64,000 nt of DNA, from contig NZ_CP145605.1 of the NCBI RefSeq assembly GCF_036884255.1, forward strand, positions 3,906,001-3,970,000, read 5' to 3'. Below, in pieces: positions 55,480-64,000 of this stretch (its first letter is position 1; each line of letters begins with the position of its first letter). The translations under genes and the position numbers were made by a program. Source of the stretch: Paenibacillus tundrae. Lineage in GTDB: Bacteria > Bacillota > Bacilli > Paenibacillales > Paenibacillaceae. The notes beneath the pieces are model-generated. The model searched no databases. It saw only the letters and a list, made by a program, of their open reading frames with translations, and was not told where the DNA came from.

Positions 55480-58170
55480 TTATGCTTCCGTTAACTGCAT
55501 TTTGTATTGAAATAGATAACTTCCTGATCCCAACATCACTTGGAGCTGACCTGCTTCTAATTGAATGTCATTTACGTCTGAAGCCTGATCCAGCGCTACG
55601 TCATCAAGCAGGACTGTATCAGATACCGCATTGGGAAGCACGACTGTTGCTGTCGTATTCGCTGGCACAACTACACGGAGCTGCATCTCACCTTGTTCTT
55701 GTCGTGTCCAGCCGGAAAGCACTTTTCCATACATCGTCTCTATACTAGCCTCCACCCAATCTAGTCCAGGCCCTGGTTGCGGTTCAATATGAATGGCTTG
55801 GAAACCGGGACGTTCTACGTCTGCACGTATGCCTGCCACATAACGATACAACCACTCGCCAATTGAACCATACGCATAATGATTGAACGAATTCATGTCA
55901 GCACTCCACATCCGGCCATCTTCCTTGATACCATCCCAATGCTCCCAGATCGTAGTGGCACCTTGAGTGACCTGATATAACCAGGATGGATAATCCTCAT
56001 GAAATAGTAGGGTGTAAGCTAGCTCATGTTGCCCCGTCTCGCTAAGCACAGGGTTCAAATAAGGGGTGCCTACAAATCCTGTTGTCAGATGATTATTCGC
56101 TTCAGCAATCAGTTTGCTGAGTTGATCAATCGCTCGTTTCCGTCCAGACTCCTCTAATAGATCAAAGTGCAATGCCAGCACCACAGCTGTCTGAGTTGGT
56201 ACCGCAATTCGACCCGATGGTGTCACGAACTCCTCTCGAAATGCTTTAACAATATGATCATGCAGTTCACCATAATGCGCTGCTTCTTCGTTTTTCTCCA
56301 ATGCTAAGGCAGCTTTTCTCATTAAAGATACAGAATAGGCATAAAAGGCCGTTGCTACATAATCCGGATCGGTCGCTCCGATGTAGCTATCTGGTTTGGA
56401 ATCCAGAGCCAGCCAATCTCCAAAGTGGAAACCCGTATTCCATAGATATGGCTTATCGCCTTGATGATAAATATAGTCAACCCAGCGTTTCATACTTCCA
56501 TATTGCTCAGCTAGCAATCGTATGTCACCGTACATTTCATACAGTGTCCATGGACAGATCACCGCCGCGTCTCCCCAAGCTGCAGACGAGTGCCCTGTAT
56601 CTTGCATCTCGTTGGAGAAGATTTCACTACTTGGGTTAGGCACGAAAAAGGGTATGCCGCCATCTGCACGCTGGTCTGCTCCTAGATCACGAAGCCACTT
56701 TGTGAAGAATGGTGCCGTGTTCATGAGGTAGGACGCTGTTCGGATAAACATCTGCGCATCTCCCGTCCATCCAAGACGTTCGTCACGCTGTGGACAATCT
56801 GTCGGTACATCGAGGAAATTCCCCTTTTGCCCCCACAAAATGTTGTGATGTAGTTGATTAACAAGTGGGCTAGAACACTTGAATTCACCCGTCTGCTCCA
56901 TATTGGAATGAAGGACAGCCCCTGCAAAATCTTGCAGATTAATGTGCTCTGGAAAACCAATCAACTTCACATAACGGAATCCCTGAAATGTAAAGTGGGG
57001 CTCATACGTCTCGGCCTCGCCTCCCTTGAGGGTATATTGAATTCGCTGCTTGGCAGCTCTCAGATTATCCGTGTAGAAATTACCGTCATGATCCAATATT
57101 TCGGCATGTAACAGCTCAACCTCATGACCTGACTCACCTTGAATCGTGAATTTCATCCATCCCACCATGTTCTGACCCATATCAAGCACACGGTCACCCT
57201 GCGGTGTGGTAAGTATAGCTATAGGTTGAAGATACTCCACTTGCGTAACGGGTACATTCTCTTGAGCAACGATGATGTCTTTCGGATGATCCAGTATTTC
57301 TACCGGCGACCATGATGACGAATCAATATCTGTCCATGCTGTTTCCAGGCGGGCATCATATGTCTCACCCATATAAATATCAGACATGCGAATCGCACTT
57401 GAAGACGACTGCCAGTGTTCATTTGTCACGATATACTCCTCTGAGCCGTCTGAATACTCTATGTGAAGTTCAAGTAATAAGGCTGTCCGTTTGCCATAAA
57501 ATTGTTGTTCATTCTTCCATCCCAAATATCCTTTATACCACCCATCACCTAAGTAGGCGCCGAGTGTATTCTCACCAATCTCTAAAGAGTCCGTAATATC
57601 GTACGTCTGATATTGTAAACGCTTACTATAACTCGTCCATCCAGGTGTGAAATACGCCTCTCCCACACGTTTATCATTCAAATGAAGCTCATATAACCCA
57701 AGAGCTGTGACATAAACTCTTGCTTTGGTTACAGCCTTATTTAGTTGAAATGATGTGCGGAGACGCGGGCATGATTCATCCTTCTCCTCTTCTGCTGATA
57801 ATGGTGCCGAGATCCATTCTGCTCGCCAAGCATCCGCACTGTCCATTAGCCCCATTTCGAAGAACGCGGTAACCGACCAGTCTGATTCGTTCTCGTGGTT
57901 ATCCCATACTTTAATCCGGTAATCATACCTTGTTCTTGCCGACGGGAGCCAGCCATCTAATTCAACATGTATGGATTGGTTGGAGATCACCTTACCGGAA
58001 TCCCACACCATCTGCTCATGCGAATCTTGTAGAACTAATTGAATCTGGTAGGCGGTCTGAACACAGTTTCGCTGGTCTGACTGTAGATGCCAGCTTAATC
58101 TTGGCGACCTCACATCCAGACCGATTGGATTTATTTTATACTCACAGCGAAGATGATGAACCGTCAACAT
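55480..58170 (-). CDS. Alpha-L-rhamnosidase, GH78
   Basis: An 896-aa rhamnosidase with N-terminal beta domains (rhamnosidase N and concanavalin-like, about 1-400), the (alpha/alpha)6 catalytic barrel (about 420-780, with DCPQRDERLGWTGDAQ carrying the acidic residues) and a C-terminal beta sandwich. No signal peptide is seen, so it acts in the cytoplasm on imported rhamnosides. ATG 58170 is preferred over 58191 because AAAGGG lies in between. The divergent AraC regulator at 58305 is its likely activator. Confidence 0.94.
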   Translation of the reverse strand: MLTVHHLRCEYKINPIGLDVRSPRLSWHLQSDQRNCVQTAYQIQLVLQDSHEQMVWDSGKVISNQSIHVELDGWLPSARTRYDYRIKVWDNHENESDWSVTAFFEMGLMDSADAWRAEWISAPLSAEEEKDESCPRLRTSFQLNKAVTKARVYVTALGLYELHLNDKRVGEAYFTPGWTSYSKRLQYQTYDITDSLEIGENTLGAYLGDGWYKGYLGWKNEQQFYGKRTALLLELHIEYSDGSEEYIVTNEHWQSSSSAIRMSDIYMGETYDARLETAWTDIDSSSWSPVEILDHPKDIIVAQENVPVTQVEYLQPIAILTTPQGDRVLDMGQNMVGWMKFTIQGESGHEVELLHAEILDHDGNFYTDNLRAAKQRIQYTLKGGEAETYEPHFTFQGFRYVKLIGFPEHINLQDFAGAVLHSNMEQTGEFKCSSPLVNQLHHNILWGQKGNFLDVPTDCPQRDERLGWTGDAQMFIRTASYLMNTAPFFTKWLRDLGADQRADGGIPFFVPNPSSEIFSNEMQDTGHSSAAWGDAAVICPWTLYEMYGDIRLLAEQYGSMKRWVDYIYHQGDKPYLWNTGFHFGDWLALDSKPDSYIGATDPDYVATAFYAYSVSLMRKAALALEKNEEAAHYGELHDHIVKAFREEFVTPSGRIAVPTQTAVVLALHFDLLEESGRKRAIDQLSKLIAEANNHLTTGFVGTPYLNPVLSETGQHELAYTLLFHEDYPSWLYQVTQGATTIWEHWDGIKEDGRMWSADMNSFNHYAYGSIGEWLYRYVAGIRADVERPGFQAIHIEPQPGPGLDWVEASIETMYGKVLSGWTRQEQGEMQLRVVVPANTTATVVLPNAVSDTVLLDDVALDQASDVNDIQLEAGQLQVMLGSGSYLFQYKMQLTEA

Positions 58171-58220
58171 AAGAGAAACATCCCTTTCCATCGTGGTTTC
58201 ATATTCTGTCTTACGCTATA

Positions 58221-58284
58221 ATTATATCGATCCTATGGGAGATCATACCCGGTGATTCGGACGAATTCACCCGGTAATTCGGTC
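58221..58284. promoter_or_regulatory. Rhamnosidase promoter with AraC-type direct repeats
   Basis: On the minus strand TATAAT (58226-58221) has no good -35. Two 15-bp direct repeats, CCCGGTGATTCGGAC (58248-58262) and CCCGGTAATTCGGTC (58270-58284), have start points 22 bp (two helical turns) apart. The nearer one covers the -35 position, the pattern of AraC-activated promoters. Confidence 0.75.
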
Positions 58285-58304
58285 ATGAATTGAGGTTGTT
58301 AAAC

Positions 58305-59177
58305 ATGCAATCAGCGATTGAGCTATTTAAAAGTGAAACCTTTTTAAACAACAATCTTAAATTATTTGTGAATCGATGCTCGGAAAATTTCGATGCCCCG
58401 TTCCATGCACATGACTTCGTAGAGTATTGTTATGTCGCGGAAGGAAAGGGCTTTCATCACATTGGAGAAGATGTCATTCCAGTGCACAAGGGTATGCTGT
58501 TTGTTATCCCAATTGGTATTCCTCATGTCTTTCGGCCTTCCACTCCAAACCTATCCGTGACACCACTTATTATTTATAACTGCCTGTTTAATGCTGAACT
58601 GACCTCAACGCTCAGTACAATCATTCAGGAGCAAGCGATATGCGATCACCTCAAGCAACTAGAACTCAATCAGATGCCTTATGTACATGTCGTTGATCAT
58701 ACTCAGCAGATCGAAGAAATTATGATTAGATTATATAAAGAATCGTCTCTACTAGACACCGGCTCTTCCACGATGTTATATACCTTGGTTAGCCAACTAG
58801 TTGTGACGACTTATCGACAATACCAACAGGATTATAAGCAAACGCATTCCAATACAGATGATTTTGAACACGTCCTCAGGTACCTGAATCACCATATTCA
58901 TGAACGAATCCGTCTACGTGATCTCGTCCGTATATCCAGTTGGAGTGAGAAGCACCTTGGACGTATGTTTCTGAAGCATACAGGCCAGACTTTTGGTTCT
59001 TACCTTCAACATCTGCGTATACAAAAAAGTTGCGAACTCCTAAAGAGTTCACAACATAATGTCAGCCTGGTCGCCGAACTGGTCGGCTACCGGGATGTAG
59101 ATACTTTTTACGCCGTCTTTAAAAGAATCACGGGTACAACACCTCATATGTATCGCAAAAGCTATACATCAGATTAA
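58305..59177 (+). CDS. AraC family regulator next to the rhamnosidase
   Basis: A 290-aa regulator. The N-terminal cupin domain has HAHDFVEYCYVAEGKGFHHIG and PIGIPHVF; the C-terminal HTH pair has WSEKHLGRMFLKHTG and VAELVGYRDVDTFYAVFKRITGTTPHMYR. It resembles RhaR/RhaS-like activators of rhamnose genes. ATG 58305 follows GAGGTTG. It is divergent from the rhamnosidase and sits beside the direct repeats, its likely binding sites. Confidence 0.92.
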   Translation: MQSAIELFKSETFLNNNLKLFVNRCSENFDAPFHAHDFVEYCYVAEGKGFHHIGEDVIPVHKGMLFVIPIGIPHVFRPSTPNLSVTPLIIYNCLFNAELTSTLSTIIQEQAICDHLKQLELNQMPYVHVVDHTQQIEEIMIRLYKESSLLDTGSSTMLYTLVSQLVVTTYRQYQQDYKQTHSNTDDFEHVLRYLNHHIHERIRLRDLVRISSWSEKHLGRMFLKHTGQTFGSYLQHLRIQKSCELLKSSQHNVSLVAELVGYRDVDTFYAVFKRITGTTPHMYRKSYTSD

Positions 59178-59310
59178 CCGGCAGCTAGGACGCTCAGAAA
59201 GAGTTCATAATTCATGCGATCGTTGTTGCATATCCAAAAGATGAGATGCCGCCAAACATTCACCGCAATCAAAAGTGAACTTATTGAACAGCTTTTTATA
59301 GAACGGTTTA

Positions 59311-59877
59311 TCAGGCGTTTACCGTTTCAAGTATTCTATCAATGTATTCTTTCGCTCCATGCCATGTAGACATCAACGGAAACCCATACCGCTCCCGTTC
59401 TTTCACATTCCATGGATGAGGAATACAGAGTACTTTTCTCCCTAAGTCATGTGCAGCTATTAAGTTATGAGCACCATCATCGATTAACAGATCGAAGCCA
59501 AGTAGGTATTTTCTTTTGCATGTAATAAATTGGTCTGCCGTAATAAAAGGCATATGCTTCTGAAGCCAGTTCCACTTCTCTACCACTGTTCTTGGTTCTG
59601 CCGCAGTCACGATAATTAGATCATACGCTTGGTTCAACTTCTCCATCTCTTCGACCACATATTCGTCATATAGTTCCAACTCTTCGAACAGACCCGGGCG
59701 ACCATAGAAAACATCATGGGTACTCTCTGGGTGGCGCAAGTGAGAGGTGTCCCAATGAAGCATATCCTCATATCGCAGCGGATGTGTTGGGAAATTAATG
59801 TTGTTATGATATATGGCGCGTTTCACGAGCTGACATATGGTGTCGTCCATGTCGACTGCAATAATTGGTTTATTCAT
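59311..59877 (-). CDS. 5'(3')-deoxyribonucleotidase-like HAD protein (NT5C family)
   Basis: A 188-aa HAD protein with motif I IAVDMDDTIC and IIVTAAEPR, DLLIDDGAHN as later motifs; the family removes phosphate from deoxynucleotides. The lengths and HYPHPWN-like segment (VLCIPHPWN) fit the bacterial NT5C group. GGGGGAGA lies 5 nt before ATG 59877. It is a single gene between unrelated units. Confidence 0.88.
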   Translation of the reverse strand: MNKPIIAVDMDDTICQLVKRAIYHNNINFPTHPLRYEDMLHWDTSHLRHPESTHDVFYGRPGLFEELELYDEYVVEEMEKLNQAYDLIIVTAAEPRTVVEKWNWLQKHMPFITADQFITCKRKYLLGFDLLIDDGAHNLIAAHDLGRKVLCIPHPWNVKERERYGFPLMSTWHGAKEYIDRILETVNA

Positions 59878-59950
59878 CTAGATCTCCCCCCGATACGAAC
59901 ACAGTATATCACCATACATGTTAGGAGGCTATTGTTTTTCAGCTCTAATT

Positions 59951-59971
59951 AAAAGGCGGCTCTTGCGCCGC
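59951..59971 (-). terminator. Terminator of the second GH1 gene
   Basis: GCGGC / GCCGC hairpin, 31 bp past the stop, followed by CTTTTAATT on the minus strand. Confidence 0.65.
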
Positions 59972-60001
59972 AACATCGACATGCAAGAACTGCCCAGTAT
60001 A

Positions 60002-63402
<3,401 letters not shown>

Positions 63403-63427
63403 ATGGAGCTCCTCCTCATTTTTCCAA

Positions 63428-63508
63428 TAAAAAATACCCGAACGAATACAACGCAGACTTCTGACGTCATTTCATTCGGGTATTGCCTGATTGAACAGTA
63501 ACAAGCCC
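63428..63508 (-). promoter_or_regulatory. RAT antiterminator site (class B) and terminator, PTS paralogue 3
   Basis: Minus strand GGGCTTGTTACTG, loop TTCAAT, CAGGCAATACCC (63508-63478) is a class B RAT. Its 3' arm overlaps the first arm of the terminator ATACCCGAATGA...TTCGTTCGGGTAT, followed by six T (63434-63428). Confidence 0.88.
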
Positions 63509-63565
63509 AGTCATATTCAATTGTTGTTACTACAATTGGTGTTTGGTGCAATAGATGTGAGTTAT

Positions 63566-64000
63566 TTACCTATCTCGCTTGGTCTTCATCAACCGCTCCA
63601 AGTGGAGCGTCAGATATAACTGCTCCGAATGTGTCATGTCATACTGATAGTTCTTATGGATAAAAGCTTCAATCTTACCAATACATTCGAAGGTTTCCGG
63701 ATAGTTTTTCCGAACGACCTCGTATAAATACTCTTCCGCGTCATCATGTGATGAATGTGTAATGACCCGCTGACAAAAATATTTCAAATGTGTGATGAAC
63801 CGGAAATAGTTAACACTATCTTCATCCAATTCTACATTAAAGTGATATTTGATAATATTCATGATCTCCTGAAGCAGCTGCATCAGGTGGGTGACATCAT
63901 TCATTGAATCATTGACTTCTGCATTAATGAAATGCAAAGCGATATTGCAAATTTCATCCTTGGGGAACTCGATATCCAGTCGTTCCTTGAGCAAGGTTAA
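63566..64000 (-). CDS. BglG/LicT-type antiterminator, C-terminal part (cut by window edge)
   Basis: The visible 144 residues are the second PRD domain of a LicT-like protein (NIALHFINAEVNDSMND, FRFITHLKYFCQRV and YLTLHLERLM), closely paralleling the licT gene at 52440. The frame stays open to the edge, so the RNA-binding domain and PRD1 lie beyond it. It is directly upstream of PTS paralogue 3 and should act on the class B RAT between them. Confidence 0.9.
   Translation of the reverse strand, partial: LTLLKERLDIEFPKDEICNIALHFINAEVNDSMNDVTHLMQLLQEIMNIIKYHFNVELDEDSVNYFRFITHLKYFCQRVITHSSHDDAEEYLYEVVRKNYPETFECIGKIEAFIHKNYQYDMTHSEQLYLTLHLERLMKTKRDR

Overview
The window is a stretch of low-to-mid GC Firmicutes chromosome, almost certainly Paenibacillus or a close relative. 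The evidence is the Bacillus-type gene order cotE-(amidoligase)-mutS-mutL-miaA-hfq-spoVK-hflX-ynbB-glnR-glnA, spore genes (cotE, spoVK), a LexA/YneA SOS pair, a GlnR operator, a tyrosine T-box and LicT-type antiterminators. The genus is inferred from synteny and protein style, not from a search. No transposase, integrase, tRNA, rRNA or CRISPR array is visible.

Region 1 (1-2.6 kb): a HAD hydrolase cut by the left edge, a small membrane protein, and the divergent SOS unit yneA-ynzC / lexA with LexA boxes between the promoters. Region 2 (2.7-5.3 kb): an aldehyde dehydrogenase, a 94-aa secreted protein and a non-coding stretch that holds a frameshifted gene remnant. Region 3 (5.3-25.5 kb): the conserved minus-strand backbone. 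It covers nitrogen control (glnR-glnA), a PLP lyase (ynbB), the ribosome GTPase HflX, SpoVK, a DUF402 protein, a class A penicillin-binding protein, Hfq, MiaA, an RsmJ-like methyltransferase, MutL and MutS, an amidoligase, CotE and an aromatic-acid-exporter-like protein.

Region 4 (26-44.8 kb) is a mixed accessory and housekeeping region. It has an ABC importer of the nitrate/sulfonate/thiamine-precursor type, M32 carboxypeptidase, beta carbonic anhydrase, a PadR regulator, tyrS with its T-box, SelO, an AraC regulator coupled to an EamA transporter, and an RluF-type pseudouridine synthase. It also has several orphan immunity-like proteins (Imm63-like, DUF1963-like, SMI1/KNR4) and a 34-aa membrane peptide. 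An S8 protease follows at 45 kb.

Region 5 (46.4-64 kb) is devoted to beta-glucoside and rhamnoside use. It has three EIIBCA phosphotransferase permeases, two GH1 6-phospho-beta-glucosidases, a complete LicT antiterminator and a second one cut by the right edge, a GH78 alpha-L-rhamnosidase with a divergent AraC regulator, and an OafA-type acyltransferase. Each PTS gene is preceded by an antiterminator-binding RNA site (RAT) overlapping a terminator, and two promoters carry cre-like sites. The RAT sites fall into two sequence classes. The PTS gene at 49.9 kb has the leader of the neighbouring licT-PTS operon but lacks licT, which suggests a tandem duplication followed by loss of licT. This control network is the most interesting structure I see; no wholly unfamiliar large system is evident.
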